Below, one piece after another: positions 25,391 to 34,995 of a stretch of DNA of 64,000 nucleotides. Source of the DNA: Streptomyces sp. MMBL 11-1 (GTDB lineage: Bacteria > Actinomycetota > Actinomycetes > Streptomycetales > Streptomycetaceae); assembly GCF_028622875.1 (NCBI RefSeq), contig NZ_CP117709.1, positions 2,170,001 to 2,234,000 on the forward strand, given 5' to 3'. The position numbers and the translations under genes were made by a program. Each line of letters begins with the position of its first letter. Within the stretch, counting starts at the first letter, position 1. Below the pieces are notes generated by a model that did not search any database, was not told where the DNA came from, and was given only the letters and a program-made list of their open reading frames with translations.

Positions 25391-26452
25391 CTACTTCCCT
25401 TTACGGCGGTCGCGTCGGCCGTCTTCGCGGCCTTCCGCCTGACCGTCCTGCTGACCGTTTCGGCTGTCGTACTTCTCGTACGCGTCGACGATACGGCCGA
25501 CGAGCTTGTGCCGGACGACATCCTGGGAGGTGAGCCGGGAGAAGTGCACGTCGTCCAGGCCCTCCAGGATGTCCTGGACCTGCCGCAGCCCGCTCTTGGT
25601 GCCGCTCGGCAGGTCGACCTGGGTGACGTCACCGGTGATGACGATCTTCGAGTCGAAGCCGAGGCGGGTGAGGAACATCTTCATCTGCTCGGCGCTGGTG
25701 TTCTGCGCCTCGTCGAGGATGATGAACGCGTCATTCAAGGTACGTCCACGCATGTACGCCAGCGGCGCGACCTCGATCGTGCCCGCCGCCATCAGCCGCG
25801 GGATCGAGTCGGGGTCGAGCATGTCGTGCAGGGCGTCGTAGAGCGGGCGCAGATACGGGTCGATCTTGTCGAACAGGGTGCCCGGGAGGAAACCGAGCCG
25901 CTCCCCCGCCTCGACCGCGGGCCGGGTCAGGATGATCCGGCTGACCTGCTTGGACTGGAGTGCCTGGACGGCCTTGGCCATGGCGAGGTAGGTCTTGCCC
26001 GTACCGGCGGGGCCGATGCCGAAGACGATCGTGTGCTGGTCGATCGCGTCGACGTACCGCTTCTGGTTGAGCGTCTTGGGGCGGATGGTGCGGCCGCGGT
26101 TGGAGAGGATGTTCTGCGTGAGCACCTCGGCGGGCGTCTCGGCCCCGGGCTCCGCCCCTCCGCCGGCCGCCTTGAGCATGGCGATCGACCGTTCCACTGC
26201 GTCCTCCGTCATCGGCGCTCCGGTGCGGAGCACGAGCATCATCTCGTTGAACAGGCGTTGGATGAGAGCGACGTCGGCGGCCTCGCCCGTGGCACTGATC
26301 TCGTTGCCCCGGACGTGGATGTCGGCCGCCGGGAAGGCCTCTTCGATCACGCGCAACAGCGAGTCACCCGATCCCAGGAGCATCACCATGGGGTGTGCGG
26401 CCGGGATCCTGATCTGGGCACGCGCCTGCGGCTGTGTGGGTGTGTGAGTCAT
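25391..26452 (-). CDS. phoH: PhoH-family ATPase
   Basis: A 353-residue P-loop ATPase. A KH-like N-terminal region (about 20-90) precedes the PhoH domain with Walker A GPAGTGKTYLA, TRPAVEAGERLGFLPG, Walker B FIILDEAQN and TGDVTQVDLP. The C-terminal tail is Gln/Gly/Arg-rich. ATG 26452 has GAGG eight bases upstream; in-frame codons further upstream have poorly spaced sites. The PhoH-YbeY-Era linkage points to RNA metabolism. Confidence 0.93.
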   Translation of the reverse strand: MTHTPTQPQARAQIRIPAAHPMVMLLGSGDSLLRVIEEAFPAADIHVRGNEISATGEAADVALIQRLFNEMMLVLRTGAPMTEDAVERSIAMLKAAGGGAEPGAETPAEVLTQNILSNRGRTIRPKTLNQKRYVDAIDQHTIVFGIGPAGTGKTYLAMAKAVQALQSKQVSRIILTRPAVEAGERLGFLPGTLFDKIDPYLRPLYDALHDMLDPDSIPRLMAAGTIEVAPLAYMRGRTLNDAFIILDEAQNTSAEQMKMFLTRLGFDSKIVITGDVTQVDLPSGTKSGLRQVQDILEGLDDVHFSRLTSQDVVRHKLVGRIVDAYEKYDSRNGQQDGQAEGREDGRRDRRKGK

Positions 26453-26593
26453 GGGCCGGCCCTCGGGCCTGCGCATACCTCCCGTTGCAGGGTTCTCGCT
26501 GCTCGACAACCTCCGGATTACCAAGCCTACGACCTGCCGGTGACAACACCGAGAGGTTTTACCGGTCGTGTGTGCGACCCGGCCCGCCCCCGC

Positions 26594-27754
26594 TCACTGG
26601 CGGAAGCCGATCGTGGGAACCGCGCGCCGCAGCGGCCAGGCGCGGGCCGTGGTGGGCAGCAGGTCGTCCAGGAAGGCGTAGCGCTCCAGGGCGGCGGGGT
26701 CCTGGTCCGCGCAGGTACGGATCAGCTGCCACCAGGCGGCGACCTCGGCCCAGCCGGGGGCGGAGAGCGAGCCGCCGAACTCCTGGACCGAGAGGGCGGC
26801 GGTGAGGCCGGCGAAGGCGAGCCGGTCGGCGAGCGGCCAGTCGGCGAGGGTGCCGGTGACGAAGCCGGCGACGAAGACGTCTCCGGCGCCGGTGGGGTCG
26901 AGCGCCTCCACCTCGATGGCGGGCACGGCCGCGGCGACGCCGGTGCGGCCGTCGACGGCGTACGCGCCCTCGGCGCCCAGGGTGACCACGGCGAGCGGGA
27001 CGCGTTCGGCGAGCGCGTGGGCGGCGGCGCGCGGGCAGTCGGTGCGGGTGTAGCGCATCGCCTCCTCGGCGTTGGGCAGGAACGCCTCGCAGTGCGCCAG
27101 GTCGGGCAGGGCGTCCAGGTCCCAGCGGCCGGTCTCGTCCCAGCCGACGTCGGCGAAGATCAGCGCGCCGTTCCGGGCGGCGGCGGCCACCCAGGGCTCG
27201 CCCCGGCCCGGGGCGAGCGAGGCGATGGCGGCGCGGGCGCGCGGCGGGCAGTGCGGGAAGGCCGGGGCGGGGACGGGGGCGGGGGTTCCGGCGGCCGGGG
27301 CGGCTCCGGTGGACTTGGGAGTTCCGGTGATGGCGGCTCCGGTGGGGGCGGGTGCCTCGTGGCCGTGCGAGACCATCGTGCGCTCGCCCTCGTACGCCAT
27401 GGAGACGGTGACCGGGGAGTGCCAGCCGGGGACGGTGTGCGACATCGACAGGTCGATTCCCTCGCCCTGTTCGAGGGCGTCCCAGCAGTACTCCCCGTAA
27501 TGGTCGTCGCCGAAGGCGGCGGCGAGCGAGGTGTGGAGGCCGAGGCGGGCGAGGGCGGTGGCCATGTTGGCGACGCCGCCGGGGCTGGAGCCCATGCCAC
27601 GCGCCCAGGACTCGGTCCCGCGCACGGGGGCGCTGTCCAGCCCGGTGAAGATGATGTCCAGGAAGACCGGGCCCGTCAGGAAGACGTCGCAGGCGGGGTC
27701 CCGGGGGGCGCGCAGCGCCTGTAGCGGGTCGATACCCGGAGTGTCTGTGCTCAC
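26594..27754 (-). CDS. PfkB family carbohydrate kinase
   Basis: A 386-residue sugar or nucleoside kinase of the ribokinase/PfkB family. Motif 1 is GGVANMATALARLG; motif 2, DPTGAGDVFVAGFVTG, carries the catalytic Asp and anion hole. Residues about 135-170 are an Ala/Pro/Thr-rich insertion (TGAAPAAGTPAPVPAPA) in the region before FADVGWDETGRW, probably a disordered loop. Substrate unknown. It is followed by phoH 140 bp away, and a regulatory-looking gap lies upstream. Confidence 0.88.
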   Translation of the reverse strand: MSTDTPGIDPLQALRAPRDPACDVFLTGPVFLDIIFTGLDSAPVRGTESWARGMGSSPGGVANMATALARLGLHTSLAAAFGDDHYGEYCWDALEQGEGIDLSMSHTVPGWHSPVTVSMAYEGERTMVSHGHEAPAPTGAAITGTPKSTGAAPAAGTPAPVPAPAFPHCPPRARAAIASLAPGRGEPWVAAAARNGALIFADVGWDETGRWDLDALPDLAHCEAFLPNAEEAMRYTRTDCPRAAAHALAERVPLAVVTLGAEGAYAVDGRTGVAAAVPAIEVEALDPTGAGDVFVAGFVTGTLADWPLADRLAFAGLTAALSVQEFGGSLSAPGWAEVAAWWQLIRTCADQDPAALERYAFLDDLLPTTARAWPLRRAVPTIGFRQ

Positions 27755-28196
27755 CGTGCGCTCCCGGGGTCGTGCGGCGGATCTCGGCGGGATCCGGACC
27801 GTGTGAGGTGCGGCCAGTCTGCCCGATGCGCCCGAGGGAACGCAGCGCTCCGACGAGGGAACGCAGTGTCAGCGGCCATATGTTCGCAGGACGCCTGACC
27901 TGCATAAACATGCGCTAATACCCGGGGTTTTGCTGCATAAACACATAAGTGACCCGGATCACAGCGCGGCGGCTTTCGGGGAGTCGGAAGCGCTTGATAC
28001 AAATTGCCCCGCGAGCACCTTCGGGGCCTTCTCCGACGAGAGCCGCACATCTTCAGCATCTCGCTGCAAACCACTGCACCACCTCATGCCTTCGCATGCC
28101 CACGCTCGCTTCGCTGTGCCCTGCTCCGCCCTGCTCCCCCCTGCTCCACCCCCTCCCCTCCCCCCTGCCTGCTCAGGCATGTCTTCAGGAACGCCC
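27755..28196. other. 442-bp gap with direct repeats and an ARG-box-like palindrome
   Basis: No gene is supported here. CTGCATAAACA occurs twice, at 27900-27910 and 27933-27943 (33 bp apart, about three helical turns). The first continues as TGCATAAACATGCG, a near-palindrome resembling the ArgR-type ARG box. A pyrimidine-rich tract with repeated CCCTGCTCC at about 28118-28175 precedes the MFS gene. The area contains the promoters of the divergent kinase and transporter genes. Confidence 0.5.
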
Positions 28197-29558
28197 ATGT
28201 CCTCGCGCCCTGGCGCCGCGTGGCCCCTGGTGGCCGTGTTCACCGCCGGTTACCTCGCCTCCTACCTGCTCCCCACCGTCGTCGGCCGGCTCAGCGCCCA
28301 TCTGGGGCTGAGTCCCGCCCAGGCGGGCCTCGTCGGCAGCGCCCTGCTCCTCAGCTCGGCCGGCGCCGGCTTCTCCCTGGCGGGCCGGGTCGAGCGGTAC
28401 GGGGCACGCACCCCCGCCCGCGTCGGACTGGTGCTGGCCGCCGTCGGCTACGGCTGCGCCGCGCTCGCGGGGTCCGTACCGCTGGTGGTGCTCGGTGTGG
28501 TGATCGGCGGCTTCGGCTCCGGCACGGCGACGGCGGTCGCCGCGGCCGGGATCGCCGCCCGGCGCGACCCGCACCGGACGTCCTCGCTCGGGCTGCTCGC
28601 CGTGTCCGCCACCGCGGGCGTCCTCTATCTGACGATCCCCCACCTGGGCGGCGGCCACCGGCTTCCGTTCGCCGCGATCGCCCTGGTCGCCCTGCTGGTC
28701 TGGCCCGCGACCGCCCGGCTCGGCGGTGCGACGACGGCGGAGGAGACCGTCTCACCGGTCACCGGCCGGCTCCCGCACCGTCGCTCCGGGCTCGTTCTGG
28801 CGGGCGGCATGCTCGTCTGGTCCATGGCGCAGAACGCGCTGTGGGGCGTGAGCAGCCGCATCGGCCTGGTCCAGGCGGGGCTGTCCGAGGTCACCGTCGG
28901 CGCGGTGTTCGCCGCCGCGCTCGGCGCGGGTCTGCTCGGTGTGACGGGCGCCGGGCTGCTCGGGGCGCGGCTCGGCAGGGCGGTGCCGATCGGGCTGGGG
29001 ACCGTTGTCATCTCGGCGAGCATCGTGCTCAGCTCCTCGGCCCGGGACCTCGGGTCGTTCGCGACCGGAGAGATCATGTGGAACACCGTCTACCCGGTGG
29101 TCCTCTCCTACCTCATCGGTCTTGCCGCCTCCCTGGACGCGCGCGGCCGTTGGGCGGTGCTGGCGGGCTCCGCCTCCTCCGTGGGGGTGGCCTGCGGTCC
29201 GCTGCTGGGCAGCGTGCTCTCCGAGGAGGCCGGATATCCGGTGATGGGGCTGATCCTGGGGGCGGCCACCCTGCTGGTCGCCGCCCCCGTGACCGCCGTG
29301 GCGCTGCACATCGGCGGCCGTCCGCTGGTGCCCGGTTCGGTACGCCGTCGTGGTGGCGCCCCGGCCGCCCTGCTCGCCGCCACCACCGGGAGCCTGCCCG
29401 GCGCGGTGCCGAAGCTCGGCTCACCGGAGCAGGCCGTCACGGAGCTGCGCGTACCGGCCCTGCGGCGCGGGCGGCTGGTGCGCAGCGCGATCCGGACGGC
29501 CGGTCCGGACGGCGGTTCCGGTCAGTCGAACGCGTACGCCTCGACCTCGGACAGATAG
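28197..29558 (+). CDS. MFS transporter
   Basis: A 453-residue major facilitator protein with about 12 hydrophobic segments (first LVAVFTAGYLASYLLPTVVG, at about residues 9-30). The loop after helix 2 has the GR(V)ERYGARTPAR pattern characteristic of the family. The tail of about 65 residues beyond the last helix is cytoplasmic and Arg-rich. ATG 28197 has AGGA six bases upstream and is preferred to ATG 28179. Substrate unknown. Its 3' end overlaps the convergent deaminase gene by 37 bp. The arginine-box-like site upstream hints at amino-acid control, not proven. Confidence 0.85.
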   Translation: MSSRPGAAWPLVAVFTAGYLASYLLPTVVGRLSAHLGLSPAQAGLVGSALLLSSAGAGFSLAGRVERYGARTPARVGLVLAAVGYGCAALAGSVPLVVLGVVIGGFGSGTATAVAAAGIAARRDPHRTSSLGLLAVSATAGVLYLTIPHLGGGHRLPFAAIALVALLVWPATARLGGATTAEETVSPVTGRLPHRRSGLVLAGGMLVWSMAQNALWGVSSRIGLVQAGLSEVTVGAVFAAALGAGLLGVTGAGLLGARLGRAVPIGLGTVVISASIVLSSSARDLGSFATGEIMWNTVYPVVLSYLIGLAASLDARGRWAVLAGSASSVGVACGPLLGSVLSEEAGYPVMGLILGAATLLVAAPVTAVALHIGGRPLVPGSVRRRGGAPAALLAATTGSLPGAVPKLGSPEQAVTELRVPALRRGRLVRSAIRTAGPDGGSGQSNAYASTSDR

Positions 29559-30514
29559 CGCGCGCGGCGCTCCTCGTCGTGGTCGAGGAAGGCCGCTTCG
29601 AAGGAGTTGCGGGCCAGGGTGCGCAGTTGCTCCGGCTTGAGGGCGAGCGCGTCGCGGACGGCGTCGAAGTTGTCCCCGGCGTATCCGCCGAAGTAGGCGG
29701 GGTCGTCGGAGTTCACCGTGCACAGGAGTCCGGCGGCCAGCATCTCCGGCAGCGGGTGGTCCGCCAGCGTGTCGACGGTGCGCAGCCGTACGTTCGACAG
29801 CGGGCAGAGCGTGAGCGGCACCCGGTCGGCGACCAGCCGCTCCACCAGCTCCGGGTCCTCCATGCAGCGCAGCCCGTGGTCGACGCGCTCGACGCCGAGG
29901 ACGTCCAGGGCCTGCCTGATGTACTCCGGCGGGCCCTCCTCGCCCGCGTGGGCCACCTTGCGCAGGCCGAGCGCGGTGGCGGCCTCGTACACCTCGCGGA
30001 ACTTGGCGGGCGGGTGGCCGACCTCGGCGGAGTCCAGGCCGATGGCGCTGATCCGGTGCAGATAGGGCTTCGCCGCGTCCAGGGTGCCGAGGGCCGATTC
30101 GGCGGAGAGGTCGCGCAGGAAGCACATGATCAGCTGGGTGGAGACGCCGTGCTTCTCCTCGCTGCGCTCCAGCGCCCGGCCGAGCCCCTCGATGACGGTG
30201 CCGATCGGGACGCCCCGGGCGGTGTGAGCCTGCGGGTCGAAGAAGATCTCGGCGTGCCGGACGCCCTGGGCGGCGGCGCGGGCGAGGTAGGCGTCGACGA
30301 GTTCGGCGAAGTCGTCCTCGGTGCGCAGGACGGCCATCAGCGCGTAGTACAGGTCCAGGAAGGACTGGAGGTCCGCGAACCGGTAGGCGGCGCGCAGTTC
30401 GTCGGTGGTGGAGTAGGGCAGGTCCACCTCGTTGCGCTCCGCGAGGGCGAAGGCCAGCTCGGGTTCGAGGGTGCCTTCGATGTGGAGGTGGAGTTCTGCC
30501 TTGGGGAGGTGCAC
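29522..30514 (-). CDS. add: adenosine/adenine deaminase family protein
   Basis: A 330-residue TIM-barrel deaminase. Metal and catalytic residues are visible: ELHLHIEGT (HxH), KVAHAGEEGP (His and Glu), the His in VDHGLRC and the tandem Asp in VNSDDPAYFGG. Related enzymes use adenosine, adenine or 6-aminodeoxyfutalosine (menaquinone route). The HLHIEGTLEPELAF opening is common to the latter two groups as well, so the substrate is not settled. GTG 30514 begins HLPKAE. It lies 29 bp after rnz in one minus-strand operon. Confidence 0.88.
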   Translation of the reverse strand: MHLPKAELHLHIEGTLEPELAFALAERNEVDLPYSTTDELRAAYRFADLQSFLDLYYALMAVLRTEDDFAELVDAYLARAAAQGVRHAEIFFDPQAHTARGVPIGTVIEGLGRALERSEEKHGVSTQLIMCFLRDLSAESALGTLDAAKPYLHRISAIGLDSAEVGHPPAKFREVYEAATALGLRKVAHAGEEGPPEYIRQALDVLGVERVDHGLRCMEDPELVERLVADRVPLTLCPLSNVRLRTVDTLADHPLPEMLAAGLLCTVNSDDPAYFGGYAGDNFDAVRDALALKPEQLRTLARNSFEAAFLDHDEERRARYLSEVEAYAFD

Positions 30515-30543
30515 GGTGTCTCGCAAACAGGGGTGGGGGCGGA

Positions 30544-31458
30544 TCAGGGGTGGTGCCGGGTGGGGAGCGGGACCCGGATCAGGTCCTGGGCGACGGTGAG
30601 TTCGCCGTCGAACCCGGCGGCGCGGGCCTGGGTCTCGAAGAGTCCGGGGTCGCCGTAGCGCTGGGAGAAGTGGGTCAGCACGAGGTGGCGGACGCCCGAT
30701 TCCTTCGCCACCCGGGCGGCCTGTCCGGCGGTCAGGTGCCCGTGGTCGACGGCCAGCTTCTCGTCCTCGTCGAGGAAGGTCGACTCGATGACGAGCATGT
30801 CGCAGCCCTCGGCGAGCGCGTACACCCCGTCGCAGAGCCGGGTGTCCATGACGAACGCGAACCGCTGTCCGCGCCGTTCCTCGGAGACCTGCTCCAGCGT
30901 GACGCCGCCGAGGACACCCTCGCGCTGGAGGCGGCCCACGTCCGGTCCGGCGATGCCGCGCTCCTTCAGCAGGGCGGGCAGCATGCGCCGGGTGTCGGGC
31001 TCGGTGAGGCGGTAGCCGTACGACTCGACGGGGTGCGAGAGCTTCGCGCTGTCCAGCGTGTACCCGGGGGTGGTGGCGAGGACTCCCCCGGTCCCGGCGA
31101 CCGGGGCCTGGTTCAGCTCGACGGTCTCGCGGTAGGCGGTGGCGTACCGCAGCCGGTCGAAGAAGTGCTGCCCGCTCGCCGGGTAGTGCGCGGTCACCGG
31201 GTGCGGCACCTGGTCGAGGTTGATGCGCTGGATCACCCCGGCGAGCCCGAGGGAGTGGTCGCCGTGGAAGTGGGTGACGCAGATCCGGTCGATGTCGTGC
31301 GCGGCGACCCCGGCCCGCAGCATCTGGCGCTGGGTGCCCTCGCCGGGGTCGAAGAGGATGCCCTCGCCGTCCCAGCGCAGCAGGTAGCCGTTGTGGTTGC
31401 GGTGCCGGGTCGGGACCTGGCTGGCGGTGCCGAGCACCACCAGCTCGCGTACGGACAT
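30544..31458 (-). CDS. rnz: ribonuclease Z
   Basis: A 304-residue metallo-beta-lactamase-fold endonuclease that removes the 3' trailer of tRNA precursors. This matters here because tRNA genes in this window lack an encoded CCA. Visible are [29 protein letters not shown], the zinc motif [11 protein letters not shown] and the C-terminal TH(F)SQRY block with distal His. It lies 15 bp after hinT. Confidence 0.95.
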   Translation of the reverse strand: MSVRELVVLGTASQVPTRHRNHNGYLLRWDGEGILFDPGEGTQRQMLRAGVAAHDIDRICVTHFHGDHSLGLAGVIQRINLDQVPHPVTAHYPASGQHFFDRLRYATAYRETVELNQAPVAGTGGVLATTPGYTLDSAKLSHPVESYGYRLTEPDTRRMLPALLKERGIAGPDVGRLQREGVLGGVTLEQVSEERRGQRFAFVMDTRLCDGVYALAEGCDMLVIESTFLDEDEKLAVDHGHLTAGQAARVAKESGVRHLVLTHFSQRYGDPGLFETQARAAGFDGELTVAQDLIRVPLPTRHHP

Positions 31459-31473
31459 GGGTCGGGGGCTCCG

Positions 31474-31833
31474 TTATCCGGGGGGCCACTGGAGGCCGCG
31501 GCCGCCCAGGACGTGTGCGTGGGCGTGGAAGACGGTCTGGCCGGCGCCGGAGCCCGTGTTGAGGATGATCCGGTAGCCGCTGCCGTCGACCTTCTCCTCG
31601 GCGGCGACCTCTCCGGCCTCGCGCAGGACGTCCGCGGCGACGAGCGGTTCGGCGGCGGCGAGGGAGGCGGCGTCCGGGTAGTGGGCCTTGGGGATGACCA
31701 GGACGTGGGTCGGGGCCTGCGGGTTGATGTCGCGGAAGGCGACGGTGGTCTCGCTCTCGCGGACGATGGTCGCCGGGATGTCTCCCGAGACGATCTTGCA
31801 GAACAGGCAGTCGGACTGCGGCTCTCCCGCCAT
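31474..31833 (-). CDS. hinT: HIT-family nucleotide hydrolase (HinT)
   Basis: A 119-residue histidine-triad protein, likely a purine nucleoside phosphoramidase. It starts with CLFCKIVSGDIPATIV, and the triad is HAHAHVLGG near the C-terminus. Two Cys (C-x2-C) near the N-terminus plus a His may bind zinc, as in actinobacterial HinT. It lies between rsmE (69 bp) and rnz (15 bp). Confidence 0.94.
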   Translation of the reverse strand: MAGEPQSDCLFCKIVSGDIPATIVRESETTVAFRDINPQAPTHVLVIPKAHYPDAASLAAAEPLVAADVLREAGEVAAEEKVDGSGYRIILNTGSGAGQTVFHAHAHVLGGRGLQWPPG

Positions 31834-31902
31834 GGCGCCGGGCCTCCTCGTTCGCTGGTGATCGGTACAGGGGCATGCTATCCCCGGCCCGGCGGGCGTT
31901 GT

Positions 31903-32649
31903 TCAGCCCCAGCGCCCGGTCCGCCCGAGCAGCAGCGCGGTCGCGGCCGTCCCGGCGGTGGAGGTGCGCAGGACGCTGCGGCCGAGCCGGTAGGGGCGGG
32001 CGCCCGCCTCGGCGAAGACGGCCAGTTCCTGCGGGGAGACGCCGCCCTCCGGTCCGACGACCAGCACGAGGCTGCCGGAGGCCGGGAGTTCGGCGGTGGC
32101 GAGGGGGGTGCTGTCGTGGTCGCGGTCCTCGTGGAGGACCCCGGCGAAGTCGGCGGTGGCGAGCAGGGCGGCGACCTGCTTGGTCGTCAGCGCGTCGGTC
32201 ACCTCGGGGAAGCGGACCCGGCGCGACTGCTTTCCCGCCTCCCTCGCCGTACTGCGCCACTTCGTCAGGGCCTTGGCGCCGCGCTCGCCCTTCCACTGGG
32301 TGATGCAGCGGGCCGCCTGCCAGGGCACGATCGCGTCGACGCCGGTCTCGGTCATCGTCTCGACGGCCAGTTCGCCGCGGTCGCCCTTGGGGAGCGCCTG
32401 GACGACGGTGATCCGCGGGGCGGGCGCGGGCTCCTCGTGGAGGGTGTCGAGGCCGGTGACCGTGAGCCGGTCCTTGCCCTCGGCGGTCCGCACGACGCCC
32501 TCCGCCCAGTGGCCGAGCCCGTCGGTGAGGACGACGTCCTCGCCGGGCTGAAGCCGCTTGACGGAGACGGCGTGCCGTCCCTCCGGCCCCTCCAGGACGA
32601 ACTCCGGCCCGGCGGGCATCTGTTCGACGACGAAGACCGGTGCGGTCAC
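31903..32649 (-). CDS. rsmE: 16S rRNA m3U1498 methyltransferase
   Basis: A 248-residue SPOUT-fold methyltransferase acting on 16S rRNA. The N-terminal PUA-like part (HAVSVKRLQPGEDVVLTDGLGHW) is followed by the knotted domain with VVGPEGGVSPQEL and LGRSVLRTSTAGTAA. GTG 32649 overlaps the stop of the monooxygenase gene as GTGA. In many actinobacteria rsmE follows dnaJ2 directly; here a nitronate monooxygenase gene lies between. Confidence 0.94.
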   Translation of the reverse strand: MTAPVFVVEQMPAGPEFVLEGPEGRHAVSVKRLQPGEDVVLTDGLGHWAEGVVRTAEGKDRLTVTGLDTLHEEPAPAPRITVVQALPKGDRGELAVETMTETGVDAIVPWQAARCITQWKGERGAKALTKWRSTAREAGKQSRRVRFPEVTDALTTKQVAALLATADFAGVLHEDRDHDSTPLATAELPASGSLVLVVGPEGGVSPQELAVFAEAGARPYRLGRSVLRTSTAGTAATALLLGRTGRWG

Positions 32650-33719
32650 CGGGGGCTCCTCACGCTCAGGGCCGACCGGGCGGCCTCCAGTTCGGCCACG
32701 AGCAGCTCGATCAGCTCGCCCGCGGTCACTTCCCGGGCCATCCGGTGGCCCTGTCCGGCCCACAGGGCCATGCCCTGGGCGTCCCCGGCCTTGGCGGCGG
32801 CCCTGCGCAGCCCGCTGGTGACGTAGTGGACCTGGGGGTAGGCGGCGGGGGCGTAGGGGCCGTGTTCGCGGACGAAGCGGTTGACCAGGCCGCGGGCGGG
32901 CCGCCCGGAGAAGGCACGGGTCAGCTCGGTGCGGACGAACAGCGGGTTGGTCAGGGCCTGCTTGTGCAGCGGGTGCGCCCCGGACTCGGGGCAGACCAGG
33001 AAGGCGGTGCCGAGCTGGGCGGCGTCCGCGCCCGCCGCGAGGACGGCGGCGATCTGCGCGCCGCGCATCAGGCCGCCGGCCGCGATGATCGGGATCTGCA
33101 CGGTCTCGCGGACCTGGGTGATGAGGGAGAGCAGCCCGGTGCCGGTCTGGTCGAGCTGCGGGTCGTCGCGGTGGGTGGACTGGTGGCCGCCCGCCTCGAC
33201 GCCCTGGACGCAGACGGTGTCGGCGCCCGCCCACTGGGCGCTCTGGGCCTCCTCGGCCGAGGTGACCGTGACGATGGTGTGGGTCCCGGCCCTGGCGAAG
33301 GCGTCCAGGGTGTCGCGGGTCGGGCAGCCGAAGGTGAAGGAGACGACCGGAACCGGGTCCTCCAGCAGGATCGCGACCTTCGCCTCGTAGCCGTCGTCGC
33401 CGCCGCTGTCCGGGTCGCCGAGCGGGGTCTCGTACCAGGCGGCCTCGCCGGCGAGCTGGTGGCGGTAGACCTCGACGGCGCTGGGGTCGGCGAGCGCGGG
33501 CTGCGGCATGAAGAGGTTGACGCCGAACGGTCCGGCGGTGAGCCGGCGCAGCTGCTTGATCTCGTTGTACATCCCGTCCGCCGTTTTGTACCCGGCGGCC
33601 AGGAATCCGAGCCCGCCGGCCTCGGCGACGGCCCCGGCGAGCTGGGGCCCGGACGTGCCGCCCGCCATAGGGGCCTGCACGATCGGATACCGGCAGAGAT
33701 CGGTCAACTCGGAGGACAT
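32646..33719 (-). CDS. nitronate monooxygenase-like flavoprotein
   Basis: A 357-residue FMN-binding TIM-barrel protein of the nitronate monooxygenase/2-nitropropane dioxygenase family. It shows PIVQAPMAGGTSGPQLA at the start, QGVEAGGHQSTHR with the catalytic His, PIIAAGGLMRG and a LGTAFLVCPES phosphate-binding region. ATG 33719 has GGAG upstream. The stop is coupled to rsmE (GTGA). The physiological substrate is probably a nitroalkane such as propionate 3-nitronate, but related flavoproteins differ. Confidence 0.9.
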   Translation of the reverse strand: MSSELTDLCRYPIVQAPMAGGTSGPQLAGAVAEAGGLGFLAAGYKTADGMYNEIKQLRRLTAGPFGVNLFMPQPALADPSAVEVYRHQLAGEAAWYETPLGDPDSGGDDGYEAKVAILLEDPVPVVSFTFGCPTRDTLDAFARAGTHTIVTVTSAEEAQSAQWAGADTVCVQGVEAGGHQSTHRDDPQLDQTGTGLLSLITQVRETVQIPIIAAGGLMRGAQIAAVLAAGADAAQLGTAFLVCPESGAHPLHKQALTNPLFVRTELTRAFSGRPARGLVNRFVREHGPYAPAAYPQVHYVTSGLRRAAAKAGDAQGMALWAGQGHRMAREVTAGELIELLVAELEAARSALSVRSPR

Positions 33720-33795
33720 GACCGCATCGTGCCACGTCCCGTCCAACAGGGCCGAATCAGCCAGGCGACACCGTGACCGGTTCTCCCGCCGTACG

Positions 33796-33834
33796 CCGCA
33801 CCGCCCGCCGGTTGTGAACCGGCGGGCGGTGCGG
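33796..33834 (-). terminator. terminator after dnaJ2
   Basis: A perfect 18-bp stem (33796-33813 with 33817-33834) with a three-base loop. It separates hrcA-dnaJ2 from the monooxygenase operon. Confidence 0.85.
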
Positions 33835-33852
33835 TGAAAGGCGGAAAGCGGT

Positions 33853-34995
33853 TCAGCGGCCGTTGAACGCGTCCTTCAGACGGGAGAAGAGACCCTGCTG
33901 GCCTGGCTGAAACTGACCCAGGGGCCGTTCCTCGCCGCGCAGCTTGGAGAACTCCCGCAGCAGCCGCTCCTGTTCCGCGTCGAGCTTGGACGGGGTCGTC
34001 ACCTCGACGTGCACGATCAGATCGCCCCGCCCGCCGCCCCGCAGGTGGGTGATGCCCCGCCCGTGCAGGGGCACGGACTGGCCGGACTGGGTGCCGGGCC
34101 GGATGTCGATCTCCTCCAGGCCGTCCAGCGTCTCCAGCGGGCACTTGGTGCCGAGGGCCGCGGCCGTCATGGGGATGGTGACCGTGCAGTGCAGATCGTC
34201 GCCGCGCCGCTGGAACACGGCGTGCGGCAGTTCGTGGATCTCCACGTACAGGTCGCCCGGCGGGCCGCCGCCGGGGCCGACCTCTCCCTCGCCGGCGAGC
34301 TGGATACGGGTGCCGTTGTCGACGCCCGCGGGGATCTTCACGGTCAGGGTGCGCCGCGAACGGATGCGGCCGTCGCCGGCGCACTCCGGGCACGGGGTGG
34401 GCACGACCGTGCCGAAACCCTGGCACTGCGGGCAGGGCCGCGAGGTCATGACCTGGCCCAGGAAGGACCGGGTGACCTGCGAGACCTCGCCGCGACCGCG
34501 ACACATGTCACAGGTCTGGGCGGAGGTGCCGGGGGCCGCGCCCTCGCCGCTGCACGTGTTGCAGACGACGGCCGTGTCGACCTGGATGTCCTTGGTGGTG
34601 CCGAAGGCCGCCTCGTTGAGGTCGATCTCCAGCCGGATCATGGCGTCCTGGCCCCTGCGGGTCCGCGAACGGGGTCCGCGCTGCGCGGCGTTGCCGAAGA
34701 ACGCGTCCATGATGTCGGAGAAGTTGCCGAAGCCGCCGGCTCCGAAACCTCCCGCGCCGCCACCGCCGCCGCCACCGGCGGAGAGCGGGTCGCCGCCGAG
34801 GTCGTAGACCTGCTTCTTCTGCGGGTCCGAGAGCACCTCGTAAGCGGCGTTGATCTCCTTGAACCGCTCCTGGGTCTTCGGGTCCGGGTTGACATCCGGG
34901 TGCAGCTCGCGTGCGAGCCGACGGAATGCCTTCTTGATCTCGTCCTGAGATGCGTCGCGGCGCACGCCGAGTACGGCGTAGTAGTCCGTGGCCAC
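33853..34995 (-). CDS. dnaJ2: chaperone DnaJ (DnaJ2)
   Basis: A 380-residue Hsp40 co-chaperone. The J domain has [12 protein letters not shown] (HPD). A Gly-rich linker follows, then four C-x2-C-x-G-x-G repeats ([32 protein letters not shown]) forming two zinc sites, then the substrate-binding C-terminal domains. It begins right after the hrcA stop, without a gap, so they form a heat-shock operon. A second dnaJ with dnaK-grpE is expected elsewhere in a Streptomyces genome. Confidence 0.95.
   Translation of the reverse strand: MATDYYAVLGVRRDASQDEIKKAFRRLARELHPDVNPDPKTQERFKEINAAYEVLSDPQKKQVYDLGGDPLSAGGGGGGGAGGFGAGGFGNFSDIMDAFFGNAAQRGPRSRTRRGQDAMIRLEIDLNEAAFGTTKDIQVDTAVVCNTCSGEGAAPGTSAQTCDMCRGRGEVSQVTRSFLGQVMTSRPCPQCQGFGTVVPTPCPECAGDGRIRSRRTLTVKIPAGVDNGTRIQLAGEGEVGPGGGPPGDLYVEIHELPHAVFQRRGDDLHCTVTIPMTAAALGTKCPLETLDGLEEIDIRPGTQSGQSVPLHGRGITHLRGGGRGDLIVHVEVTTPSKLDAEQERLLREFSKLRGEERPLGQFQPGQQGLFSRLKDAFNGR

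Noticed and set aside
24920..27724. 934-residue plus-strand ORF across ybeY, phoH and the kinase gene
   Set aside because: Antisense to three well-supported genes and low-complexity; an open frame is expected at this GC content.
33720..34504. minus-strand ORF over the dnaJ2 3' half
   Set aside because: It is out of frame with DnaJ2, which has all four zinc repeats intact.
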